From contig JABMCL010000865.1 of NCBI GenBank assembly GCA_018857735.1, forward strand, positions 235,001-299,000: a stretch of DNA of 64,000 bases, given 5' to 3'. Shown here piece by piece: positions 38,401-52,731 of the stretch (position 1 is the stretch's first letter; each line of letters starts with the position of its first letter). Origin of the DNA: Alviniconcha marisindica (taxonomy: Eukaryota; Mollusca; Gastropoda; Provannidae). The notes beneath the pieces are model-generated. The model had not been told where the DNA came from, ran no database searches, and worked only from the letters and a program-made list of their open reading frames with translations. The position numbers and the translations under genes are program-made.

Positions 38401-41400
38401 GGTGGGACGCAACTGACCGTAGAGCAGCCGGCGGCCAGCACAAAGTTGTTGGGCTCCACGGCAATGCGACCTGGCTGCACTGGCTGCCGGCACGGCATGT
38501 CTGCTCAACAAACACAAAAACAACACAAATAACTGACTGAGCTAACATCAAATGAAATGCCCTCCTTCCCCAACCCAAGAACAGATCCCCCCCCCAAAAA
38601 AAGGAGGAGAAAAAACAGAACAATACAAGATACTGTGAAACAAGAGAGAAACATGGAGGAAAGACAGCCAAGGTCAAGGACAGGAAATAACAACAGGGAA
38701 TTTATTTGTTTCGGAGACTCAAAGCACTTTACAACTTAAGGAAAAACAAGCAAGGCACAAATACCCATGTACAAACCAATGGTATATAAACAAGCAAACA
38801 AACATTTTCATACAAAGCATGGTAAAACACACGCGCACACATGATCGTGTGCGTACACACGCACACACATACATTGGACCATGTGCACACACACATGTGA
38901 GGGCATACACACAGGCATGGGCACAAACACACACGCACACACACACACACAGCCAAGGACACGGGAAGGGGTCAACCAAATCTCACCATAGAAAGCCGTG
39001 GCCTTGACGAAGGCAGCCCGGACCCCAGAGTTGGTCAGCACGATCTCCCGCATGATGTTGTGCCCCACAGAGAGAGCGCCCAGCTCCAGCCATCGTTGAC
39101 CGCTGTTGGTCAGACACGCCCCGGACAGGGCAAGGACGCTGCGTCCACCATAGCCTGCCAGCGGTATCTGCACCAAGAGGAGAGAACTCACGAACAGCAC
39201 CATGGTCGTAGTGCACTGCTGTGCAGAAAGGCTGACTCACATATCTGCTGTTGCTACAGTACTACTAATAACCAGGACATTCGCAGTGAAACATTATGAC
39301 AGAAAGGTATAGACAAATACAGCATCAATAATAATAATAATAATAACACATGTAAAAAGAGACAGCGACTGCCACCGAAATGAAAAGGATAACTGTGAAA
39401 AACAACTGGGGGGGAGGAAGTCAACAACAACAAAATATGTATGCAGAGAGAGAGAGAGGGGGGGGGGGGGGGGCTGGGGGAGGGGGGGTGCTGTGGACTC
39501 ACAGAGTATTTGCCACTGAAATGAAAAGGATAACAGTGAAAAACAACTGGGGGGAAAAGTCAACAACAACATCAAAATATATATGCAGAGAGAGAGAGAG
39601 AGAGAGAGAGACGGGGGAGGGGGGGGAGGCTGGGGGAGGTGGGATGCTGTGGACCCACAGAGTATTTGCAGGGCTGCATGTCCTGTTTCCTGATGACCAG
39701 CTTTCCTGAGTAGCCACGCACGGCTGTCGGGCAGAAGACGACTGTCAGCGACACCTTCTGCTTGGGCTCGATCACCACCTGGCACTTCTGCTGCCACTCT
39801 CCACTGGCCGACACCAACTGTCAACCAATCAGATCCCTTCATTCACTAACAGTCCTTACTGCCTCACCTCTATATGTACTGCAGTTCTTTATGACAAGAT
39901 CAAAATCTGACTGATCGGTGGTACTCCTGAAGTGCTTGACAGTACATATGTATTATGCAAGAACTCAAATGCAGTCTGTAAACACATATAGTACATGCAA
40001 CACACACAGACATACAGACTGTTTCACACTGTCCTACAGCTGAAGATGATGAAACAGATGACACATTTTCAATTTTACCCAGATTGAACATTACAGTAAT
40101 GACCAGGTATGCCAAGTTGTAACAGCACACAAGTGAAATATTAATAGCACAGGACGTGAAGCGGTACAGAACAGAGTGTGAAGTGGTAACAGCACTGTAT
40201 GTGAAGTGGTAATAGCAAAGTATGTGAAGTGGTAACAGCACTGTATGTAAAGTGGTAACAACACAATGTGTGAAGTGGTAACAGCACTGTATGTGAAGTG
40301 GTAACAGCACAGTACGTGAAGTGATAACAGCACAGTATGTGAAGTGATCACTGCACAGTATGTGAAGTGGTAACAGCACAGTGTGTGTAGTGATCACAGC
40401 ACAGTATGTGAAGTGGAAACAGCACAGTATGTGAAGTGATCACAGCACAGTATGTGAAGTGGTAACAACACAGTGTGTGAAGTGGTAAAACAGTATGTGA
40501 AGTGGTGACAGCACAGTATGTGAAGCGGTAAAACAGTATGTGAAGCGGTAACAGCGCAGTATGTAAAGCAGAAACAGCACAGTATGTTAAGTGTAACAGC
40601 GCAGTACGTAAAGTGGTAACAGCACAGCATTCCACAGTGTCAAACCCCAGCATGCAAAGCTGCAGCGGCCAAGTATGTCAACGATCAGCTTGAGTTAATG
40701 TGGCAAGTGTGGCTGTAACAGTATGGTGACTGGTCCCTGTCACTGTTACCTTGAAGCAGTCGTAGGACTGTCTGACCTCCACACAGGCGTGCTCGGCTTT
40801 GGAGCTGTCCTTGTTGTACAGGCGCACGTTCAGGCTCCTGCAGCAGAGTTCAAAGACGTTAAGCTGGAGGATCACAATTTCTTCACTTCTGACCAATAAT
40901 ATTAATAATAATTCATAATTATTGAAGTATTCATACAGTGCAAAATCTTGTCCATAGAGACTATTCTAAGTGCGTACATCCATGCACACACACAGGCACC
41001 CGCACACATGAGCATACTGACTATACAAAAAGGAATCGTCTGTTGTATTTGTGTCACTTAAAAAGGAATCATCTGTTGTATTTGTGTCATTTAGAAAGGA
41101 ATCATCTGTTGTATTTGTGTCATTTAAAAAGGAACTGAATGACTATGACACTGTGACTTGTGTGACTGTGCACTGCTGATTATGGATCGTCAGTCAGGAG
41201 TCTATACACAGTCCACTCACTTGGTCTGGTTGAGCGGCACACCGTTGAAGGAGAGGTAGGACTTGCTGGATAGGATGCTGGGGGCAGAGGAGCGCGTTGC
41301 CGGGTGGCTGACCTGCGCCTCCATGGGGATCTCATACGATGGGCCCTCAGGATCCACGTCCAGCAGCATCAGACTGCCAGCAGAAATTGAATCATTTGAT

Positions 41401-43338
41401 CAACACACTGTGGTCTAGTCTTGACAACCCAACACTGAATCATATGATCAACACACTGCGGTCTAGTCTTGACAACCACACCCTGAATCATCTGATCAAC
41501 ACACTGTAGTCCAGTCTTTACAACCCAACACTGAATCATTTGATCAACACACTGCAGTCTATGATCAACACCCTGCAGTCTAGTCTTTACAACCAAACCC
41601 TGAATCATCTGATCAACACACTGCAGTCTAGTTTTGACAACCCAACACTGAATCACCTGCTTGACGCACTGCAGTCTAGTCTTTACAACCCAACACTGAA
41701 TCACCTGCTCAACACACTGCAATCTAGTCTTTACAACCCAACACTGAATCACCTGATCAACACACTGCAGTCTAGTCTAGTCAAGTGCTGCTGCAGACGA
41801 AGGACTAAAAGGGTTAAAATAAGCACTGAATAACTGATCTGTCCTGATATATTTTAAGGAAACAGCTGGGGGCAGGTGGGTTCTGTTGAGCCAGGTCACT
41901 CTCATCTCCAAAGAGGTAGGGGCCAAACAAAGAGTAGCTGAATGGTTGGAATCGGTTGCTCATGGTACCCGAGGGCTCACTATTCAGCACAGAAGAAGAA
42001 TTCTGGTTGCCACACTGCACTGTTCCCCCCCCCCCCCCCCGAGACCAGTCACATTAAACAAGCCTAACAACAATGCAACAGCATCCCAGGAAAAAAGCTG
42101 GTCATCAAAGAAGGCCTGTCCATACACAAGCTCTCAATGCAGTACTGACCTCTGATACCTGTACACTTCACTCTCCAGTGGAGAGAATATGATGGCCACC
42201 TCAGCAGTACTGACCTCTGGTACCTGTGCACTTCACTCTCCAGCGGAGAGAATATGATGGCCACCTCAGCAGTACTGACCTCTGGTACCTGTGCACTTCA
42301 CTCTCCAGCGGAGAGAATATGATGGCCACCTCAGCAGTACTGACCTCTGGTACCTGTGCACTTCACTCTCCAGCGGAGAGAATATGATGGCCACCTCAGC
42401 AGTACTGACCTCTGGTACCTGTGCACTTCACTCTCCAGCGGAGAGAATATGATGGCCACCTCAGCAGTACTGACCTCTGGTACCTGTGCACTTCACTCTC
42501 CAGCGGAGAGATATATGATGGCCACCTCAGCAGTACTGACCTCTGGTATCTGTGCACTTCACTCTCCAGTGGAGAGATATATGATGGCCACCTCAGCAGT
42601 ACTGACCTCTGGTATCTGTACACTTCACTCTCCAGCGGAGAGAATATGATGACCACCTCAGCGCGACTGCCAGGCTTGATGGTGAGGCGCTGTGGGGACA
42701 CCTTGAAGCATTCTGGGAAGGTGGTGACACTGAGCACCAGGTCCATGCTGATGTTGCCCGAGTTGTTGACCAGGACGCTCTCCTGGATGTTCTTGTTGGG
42801 CTCCGTCTTGAACGTCAGCGACTGCAACATGCAAAACAATGTCAGTCACAGGTGGATGCAAGCAGGATGTTGTCAGTAACAGCATCATAAACATAGTGCC
42901 TACTTTCTATCCTGCTGGGAAAACCAGCCAAAGGATACTGACCCCCCCCCCCCCCCCCTCCCAAAAACATGCAAACAAACTAAAGCTAATAGTCTTATTA
43001 CAAGCACAGGAACATATGCCATTGTCTCTAGTGGGCAAATTCATTCTCTACCTTTTCAATACTAACTCATAGAGCATACCAGCTACAATAATTTGAACCA
43101 ATTTGTCATTTTCATTAAAACAACAACACACCTTTGATTAAATTTCAATTGTTTTGTTTCCAAGCTTGTTTGAGAAGTCACATTTTAACAATTACATTTT
43201 ATTGGAATTTACATACTACAATTCAAGTCTAGTGACAAAAGGAACCGTGAATAGGTTAAAAAACAAAACAAACAAAAAGAGCCTAAAACAACCCACCCAA
43301 AACCAAATTCTGAGTACACAAATAGACTCACATTTTCA

Positions 43339-43406
<68 letters not shown>

Positions 43407-43566
43407 CTATGGAAAACCACATATTACACACACACACACATACAGTGATGCTGTGGGAAATCATATATTATACACACAGTGATGCTGTGGGCAACCACAT
43501 ACTACACACACACAGAGTGGTGCCATGGGCAATCACATTACACACACACAGTGATGCTGTGGGAAA

Positions 43567-43615
<49 letters not shown>

Positions 43616-43713
43616 GATGCTGTGGGAAACGACACCCCCCCCCCCCCACCCCCCCACACACACAGTGATGCTGTGGGAAACCACACATCACACACACATG
43701 CATGCATGCGCAC

Positions 43714-43768
<55 letters not shown>

Positions 43769-43804
43769 AACACACACACACAGAGTGAATCTGTGGGCAA
43801 CCAC

Positions 43805-43860
<56 letters not shown>

Positions 43861-46800
43861 GGTGCCATGGGCAATCATATTACACACAGAGTAATGCCAT
43901 GGGCAATCACACACACACACAGTGATGTTGTGGGCAACCACATATTATACATAGACACACACACACACACACACAGAGTGATCCCATGGGCAATCACATT
44001 ATACACACACAGTGATACATATTACACACATACACAGTGATACATATTACACACACAGAGTGATGCTGTGGGCAATCACATATTACACACACACAGTGAT
44101 GCCATGGGCAGCCATGTTATACACACACACTCAGTGATGCTGTGGGTAACCACATATTATGCACACACAGTGATGCCATAGGCAATCACATTACACACAC
44201 ACACATTCTATTACTTTCTGTTTCAGCTGGCTAAACATCTTTCTTACACTCTGTGGGTTGAACAAAAGGAACAAACAAGTTAGTCAACAACTAGGCGGCA
44301 ATGCTACATACAAAGGTTCAAAACAAAGTCCAGGGCATCACATGGTACCATCTCACCCAACATTGGCATTGCACACAAGTAGCACTAGGTGGCATTCGTC
44401 TTCACTCTCTTGAGTCAAAACTGAAAACCCACCTCTTCTCTTCTGCGTATGGATTTGTCATTTTTTTCTTCTCATTCTACCAACCCATCACCAGCAACGC
44501 ATGTATTTGTAGTGTGTGTGTGTGTGTGTGTGTTTGTGTGTTGTGTGTATGTGCATGTCTGTATGCGTGCATGTGTGTGTGATGAAACTACCTTATGTCT
44601 TTGTAAATGATCCAGGCTCTTAAGAGATGGGGTGCCATAAATAGTCTATTATTATTATTATTAACCTCAGGGTTTTAGCTGAGCAACGCTTCAGTGCACA
44701 CAAAAGTCCACCACCTAATACCTAATGAAAGACAAATGCTTTGCAGTACCATTTTTGTGATGCCTGTGATGACAAGGAAAGACTATGAACAAAAGAAAAG
44801 AAGAAAATAACTACATCTATAACTCTGTCTAAAGTTAGATCATTCTAATACAGCAGCTAAATTAAAAACAAATACGGAACAACAATTGCCAGGATAAATC
44901 TGATCGCATACTTCCCTTCTGCAAATATGTCAACAAGAATAAAAACCAAATTTCATACCTAAACCAGCGGACAAGACTTCAGGTGGATTGCAGCACTTAA
45001 CAACAAGGAAGGAAGACCAGAGAGACGGGGACTGACCATGTGACTGGGCGGGATCAGCAGCCGAGGCATGCCCACCGTGGCGCGCAGCAGCAGTGAGGCC
45101 AGGGGAGGTAAGTACTGCACGGGCGTGTCCACCTCTACGTCCACCTTGGCCTCCACCTTATCCGCTGGACGTTCCGCTAAAGCTGGTGGAGAATGGTTAA
45201 GTAAGCATTGACTGCTGACACCAGCTGTGGTCAACCTGACAGAGCTTAGGGGCTATTCACTTCAACAGAGGGTACTGGGCTGCCAGTCAGTACTTAAGTG
45301 AATCACCCCAGCACTTGAGCGAATCACCTGAGCAAATGAATGAATCACCTGAACATGCGAGCGAATCACTGGAGCACTTGAGTGAATCACTTGAGTGAAT
45401 CACCTGAACACTTGAGTGGATCACCCAAGCACCTGAGTGAATCACCCAAGCACTTGAGTGAATCACCCAAGCACTCAAGTGAAACACCTAAGCACTTGAG
45501 TGAATCACGGGAACACTTGGGCGAATCATCCGAGCACTTGAGTGAATCATCTGAGCACTTGCGTAAATCACTGATACACTTGAGTGTATCACCTGAGCAC
45601 TTGAGTGAATCAGTGTCACACTTAACATTCGGCACAAAAAGCCCAGAGACTGGCTGCCATATTTCTGCAAAAGCTGAAGTGTAGCAATGGAGCCAAAGTG
45701 GTGGATTTTTAACACAAACTCTGAATGATGTAATGGCACGTTCATTGATGATGAGAGACAGAAGCTGCAATCAAATGAGACAAATTAAGATCATATAAAG
45801 GCTGAAGTTGACTCAAATCATTGTGCATTTCACGGGTGAACACAGTGCCACATGGTGGTCAGATCACTGTGCGTTGCACCAGTCAACACTACCACATGGT
45901 GATCTGTTCATTGTGCATTCCACCAGTGAACACAGTACCACATGGCGGTCAGATCATCATGCATTCCACCAGTCACCACAGTACCACATGGTGGTCAGAT
46001 CATCATGCATTCCACCAATCTACACAGTATCACATGGTGGTCAGATAGATCACTGCGCATTCCACCAGTCAGCACAGCATCACATGGTGGTCAGATCATC
46101 GTGCAGTCCACCAGTCTACACAGTACCATGTGGTGGTCAGACCATTGTGCATTCCACCAGTCAGCACAGCATCACATGGTGGTCAGATCATCGTGCAGCC
46201 CACCAGTCTACACAGTACCACATGGCGGTCAGATCATCGTGCAGTCCACCAGTCTACACAGTACCACATGGCGGTCAGATCATCGTGCAGTCCACCAGTC
46301 TACACAGTACCACATGGCAGATCATCGTGCAGTCCACCAGTCTACACAGTACCACATGGCGGTCAGATCATCGTGCAGTCCACCAGTCTACACAGTACCA
46401 CATGGCAGTCAGATCATTGTGCAGTCCACCAGTCTACACAGTACCACATGGCAGATCATCGTGCAGTCCACCAGTCTACACAGTACCACATGGCGGTCAG
46501 ATCATCGTGCAGTCCACCAGTCTACACAGTACCACATGGCGGTCAGATCATCGTGCAGTCCACCAGTCTACACAGTACCACATGGCAGTCAGATCATCGT
46601 GCAGTTCACCAGTCTACACAGTACCACATGGCAGTCAGATCATCGTGCAGTCCACCAGTCTACACAGTACCACATGGCGGTCAGATCATCGTGCAGTCCA
46701 CCAGTCTACACAGTACCACATGGCAGCCAGATCATCGTGCAGTCCACCAGTCTACACAGTACCACATGGCGGTCAGTTCAATAGCTTGAGGAGAGAGGCG

Positions 46801-49800
46801 GGCCTGGCACTCAGCACAGAACCCTCGTTGTGAACTGGAGTGAAAGCACTAGCAGAACACTATTCCACATTTTTGGTGCATGAAGGGTGAGTGAAAATAA
46901 CTGTTAAATGTTAAAAGAGGCTTTGCAAACATCAGCAAAGAAAAAAAAAAATCTCTCATCCAACAAGACAGCTCAATTCACCTGCGCTCTTCTACGTAAC
47001 TAGATAAATAAGATTTTTTTTTAAAGGTAACTAAATAAATAAGATTTTTTTAATAATGTAACTATATAAAAAAGATGAAAAAAGCAAATGCACTAAGCAT
47101 TTCACCTTCTGTACAAAATTCTTCGCAGGAAACTTGTCATAAACTGAAAACTATCCATTACAAGCAAAACAGTCATGATCCTATGATAAAAAAAAAAAAA
47201 AAAAAAAAATTAAAAATGAAAAAAAGGAGAGAAATTCTAACTTTTAGCAAACAGAAAAGCTTCTCCTTCGGAAGCACTCAAGCAGTCTCCACTGTAATTT
47301 TTTTAACATTACATCATGAGCAGAGAAGTACTAACAAATAAAACAATTAAAAAAAAAACTTCAAATTCTAAATGCGAAGGAAAGGTGTGAAGCAAAGCAC
47401 AGAAAAGGGGGGGGGGGGGGAATCCAACAGTTTCTCACCTCTGTTCAGCTCCTTGTTGGGCGGCCGGCAGTACAGGTGTATCTCCACTGTCTTAGCGCTG
47501 TCCGGACTGTCGCAGCCTGGCAGAATGACTGTCGTAACGTTGCGCCCCAGTGACTCGGGTCGACTGGACATGGAGATGATGGACATGTCGCTGGTGTTGT
47601 CGCAGCTGTCAAAGGTGAAGCAGTGCCACACAGAGCTGGCCTGAAACCAGGTATCAACGGAATTAAACACTCTTTGGAACCTTTTGCTGCTGATACATTG
47701 ATTCACTGGGCTACTGACACATTAATTCACTGGGCTACTGACAATCTTTAAATCACTGTCTACTTGCAGATAGTAATTCATTGGGCTCCTTACAAACAAT
47801 ACACTGGGCTACTGACATATCAATACACTGGGCTACTGACAATCTTGAAATCACTGTCTACTTGCGGACAGTCATTCACTGGGCTTCTCACAAACATTAA
47901 TATGCTGGGCTACTGACACACATTAATTCACTGGGCTACTGACAATTTTTAAATCACTGCCTAGTCGTGGACAGTATTTCACTGGGCTTCTCACAAACAA
48001 TACACAGGGCTACTGACAAACATTAATTCACTGGGCTTTGTGCACACAGTATCGACTGTGCTACTCACAAACAGTTGACTGGGCTACCTGTAGACTATAA
48101 CGGACAGGGTTTCTTGCAGACATTAATTCCCTGGGCTACTGGCATACTGACAATCAGTAATTCTTTGGTGCATGGTTGTATGGTGTACACGGAACCTGTG
48201 CCGAGACGGCAGCAGTTTCACATGGCACTAGCCATGTAACAACCAAACACCACTGTCAGAGTACCACTTTCAAAATCACGCTGTGTAAAGCTACAGTCGC
48301 TCATTCAGAGACGCATCTGACTAGAGAGTGCAATGGGACTGTTCAGAAGCAGAGAACAGCGGTGTAGTTGCCATTGCGATGTGCTTAGGGATCACCTCAA
48401 GAAGAGGCACTCAACAAGTGTCCATATAAAAATATAAAAATGAACTGGACTGCTTGCAGACAGTCAGTGAGTTACTGACAAACACTGGGCTGCAAACATA
48501 ACTGAGTTACTGACAAACATTGGGCTACAAACATAACTGAGTTACTGACAAACACTGGGCTACAAACATAACTGAGTTACTGACAAACAATGGGCTACAA
48601 ACATAACTGAGTTGCTGACAAACATTGGGCTACAAACATAACTGAGTTACTGACAAACGTTGGGCCACTGACAAACATGACTGGGTTACTAACATTGGGC
48701 TACTGGCAAACATAACTGTCTGGGTTACTGACAAACACTGAGCCACTGACAAACATAACTGTCATGACAAACATTCAGCTACTGACAAACATAACAGACT
48801 GGGCTACTAACAAACATAACTGACTGGGCGACTGACAAAGATGATGGCTGGGCTACTGACAAACATAACGGACTGGGCTACTGACAAAGATAACTGACTG
48901 GACTGCTGACAAACACAATTACTGGGCTACTGACAGAGGTAATTCACTGGGCTACTCACAGACCAAATGGAGAGGCGTACGGGCAGGGAAGCCCTCTTGA
49001 TGTTGCGGAGCTTGATGGTTTTGGATGCACACCCGCCCCACATGACCTCCCCAAACTTCAGCACCTCCACTGAGGGGGAAATCTGCAGCATCAACACACA
49101 TCCGTCAGCAACAACCTCACGCCAAACCACACCCCTCCCAAACATCAGCTGTCCCAGTAAACATGCCGGATCCAATCTGGAAGCTTTCTGGTTACGGCCA
49201 GCCAGTTATGGCTGTTACGGCCAGCATGCAGTCAGAATCGGCCCAGATTGTATATACCAGATCCTACTCGCCGCATCTGTTTCAGCTCTGTTTTTCCAAA
49301 GCAGGCATGGATCATATAGTGCAAAACTGACCTGGATCTGATCTGGATGGTGTGATTGGGGTTTGGCCAAACACATCTGGTCTGGAAGCAAACTGGTGTG
49401 CAGGAATCATCAGGCCCAGTTTCTGGCAGGATGCAACCGGCCCGCTACCAGTTTCCCGCTTTCAGACCCAGTTCTGTTCTTCCGCAGATGTCCCAGATAA
49501 TACTGTGCAAAACCAGCCCGGATCTGATTTAATTCTTGCTGATTGTGACAGGTTTTGGCAAAATGGATCCGGCCCGAAAGCAAGCCAATGTGCAAGATTC
49601 ATCCGACCCGCTTCTGGCCAATGCTTTCCAGCTGATCCGGAATGGGTGCGAATTGGATCCGGCATGTTTACTGGGGTTATACGACACCTGGCTACTGAAT
49701 GAACGCACAGACGCACACACTTGACAGGCTTGTGCAGCATTCAAACACCGGGGGCTACGAAGCTGAAAGGGCATGAGAGCATGAGGACAGAGCAATGAAA

Positions 49801-50218
49801 GCTATCATGAAAGTGAAATGACAGTTCTAAATGTCTTGGGAAGAAAAAATGTTGCACATTACTTTTGGCACATAAATGGTCAAAACAAACACTACTTTAA
49901 CGGGGCAATGCAAAACAAGTGCGAATTTTGGGGGTAAGCCCCCTTTTTCAAAGCCACAAAAACGACAGTTAAACAGTGATAAACGAAAATATTGTACTTA
50001 ACCGGTTGTGGTTTGTTGAATGCCTGGAGTGTCTGGAAGAATGTTGGCATGGCAACTGTTTAACTGTTGTTTTGTGGCTTTGGAAAAGGGGATTACCCTG
50101 AAAATCTGCACACGTTTTGTACTGTCCTATTAAATTAGCTTTCTTCTAAACTGTTTATGTGTTTGGATCTTGTTTTAGAATGCCAGCAGTCATCCTTGTT
50201 TCAGATTTTGGTTGCTGT

Positions 50219-50263
<45 letters not shown>

Positions 50264-52697
50264 AGCATGGAAACACACATATAATGCATGATAGTAGCAG
50301 ACCAATCAAAGGACTATAACAACTGTGGCTACTCCGAATGGAAGAAAAAGAATATCAGGACCGTGGTTACTCCCAACAGAAGAAAAAGAGTATCACAACT
50401 GTGGCTACTCTCAATGGAAGAAAAAGAATATGACGACTGTGACTACTCTTAATAGAAGAGAATATGACTGCACATGGCTACTCCTAATGGAAGAAAAAGA
50501 ATATGATGATTGTGACTACTCTTAATAGAAGAGAATATGACTGCACATGGCTACTCCTAATGGAAGAAAAAGAATATGACGACTGTGACTACTCTTAATA
50601 GAAGAGAATATGACTGTGGCTACTCCTCATGAAAGAAAAACAATATGACGACTGTGACTACTCTTAATAGAAGAGAATATGACTGTGGCTACTCCTAATA
50701 GAAGAGAATATGACTGTGGCTACTCCCAATGGAAGAAAAAGAATATGATGATTGCGACTACTCTTAATAGAAGAGAATATGACTGTGGCTACTCCTAATG
50801 GAAGAAAAAGAATATGATGACTGTGACTACTCTTAATAGAAGAGAATATGACTGTGGCTACTCCTAATGAAAGAAAAAGAATATGACGACTGTGACTACT
50901 CTTAATAGAAGAGAATATTACTGTGGCTACTCCTAATGGAAAGAAAATATGACTGTGGCTACTCCCAATGGAAGAAAAAGAATATGATGATTGTGACTAC
51001 TCTTAATAGAAGAGAATATGACTGTGGCTACTCTCAATGAAAGAAAAAGAATGTGATGACTGTGACTACTCTTAATAGCAGAGAATATGGCTGTGGCTAC
51101 TCCCAATGGAAGAAAATATGACTGTGACTACTCCCAATGGAAGAAAAAGAATATGACGACTACAGCTACTCCCAATGGAAGAAAAAGAATAGGAGGCCTG
51201 TGGCTACTCCTCATGGAAGAAGAAGAAGAATACAGTCACTACCTGTATGTGCGGCACCTCAGCAATGGCCCGCACCTGAAGGACGGAGGACGTGGGCTCC
51301 AGAGTAGGGTTCATCGACTGAGCAATCACCTCAATCTGACACACGTGTTCCCCTGGACGCTTCGGCACAAACAGCACCTGAAACGGATACCAGGCTCCAG
51401 CACCCATCACGGCAACGTCACCACAATCAGCTAGTCAAACGTGCATAGGAAATGCCAGTTTTAAAAGCATCCTGACTCACGACTACATGACACTGACAGC
51501 GTCACACTCACCAAATCAAAAAACAAGTGTTTCAGTATAAGACCAAAACATGTTTCCTTGTGGCTTTTATTTTTCCCATTTAGTAGTTCTGGTCAAAAAT
51601 GGTTTCTTTGAGACTACACAAAGCACAGTACAGAAACCGACACTGGGGCAGTGAGAAGTACCGAGACTGACACATGTGCCATCGAAAACCCAGAACAGCA
51701 CACTCTGGACTGGAAAACAAATGAACGACAAAATACGTCTAGAAATATTTATGATCGTACCAATTATTTGATTTTAGCATGCTGAAAATTTAATACAAAA
51801 TACACCCAAACTGTGTGGGTAAACAGGTCTGGGTTTGCACATTCTACCTTCTCACTAAGCATTGATCTACCCACAAAGGACTTACAGGTAGACTTTCTGA
51901 GGATCCAGCACTGATGGACATCTTGGGCTTCAACTCAAACGGACTCTGCTGGTCCAGCCGAACCACGCTGCCATTGTGCAGCAGCTGGACCAGGCGAAAA
52001 CGGCAAGCGACACTAAATGCCGAGCGATTGGTCACAGGGAACGACGTCTTTTGAGACACGCCCAGGCAGCAGAATTCTGGGAAGTCAACAGCTCGTGGAA
52101 CATCAATCAGCTGGCGCTGGATTTTGGGTGTGACCATCTCTGTGGTGGGTGTCATCAGGTCTAGGAAAAGAACAAAGAAGGGAAAAATCAGCGTTGGGCA
52201 TGTATTTTAGTTACTCAAAAGGTTTTTTAAAAAGGGTTTCATTGCTAGCATTCAGAACAAAATAATGACCTAAACACAGAAGGTGATTATGGATAATACC
52301 ATATCTGCATGATTCACAAAGTGCATATGGAGATAAATAGTCCCTCCTTTTTATCTCGTTTTCGGATAAAATAAGTTGCTTTCACAATTAAATTTGCATA
52401 TGCATCAGTTTTGTCTTGTCCAATTTTCAGTTTAAGTAGCGTACATTTTTAACCATTTCACATTTTATATTTGACTCAATGATAAAATGGTGTAGAAGAT
52501 GATTAAGGGGTGGGGGGATCAAAGATATGATGAACACACTAAAAAAGAAATGAATACCCCAAAAGAAGTTTTGAGCATTGCATTTGATATCAACAACAAA
52601 AATCAAAGCCCCCTAACCCAAAAAGAAGAAAGAAAAAAAAGTTTTAGCAACAAACATCACCCATATAAACAGGAGAGTCCCAATCTCATCCGAGCAT

Positions 52698-52731
<34 letters not shown>

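Noticed and set aside
45808..46833. A 341-codon open frame on the plus strand.
   Set aside because: It runs through a 46-bp minisatellite whose units happen to lack stops. The protein is a degenerate repeat, and the region is an intron of CEP192 on the other strand.
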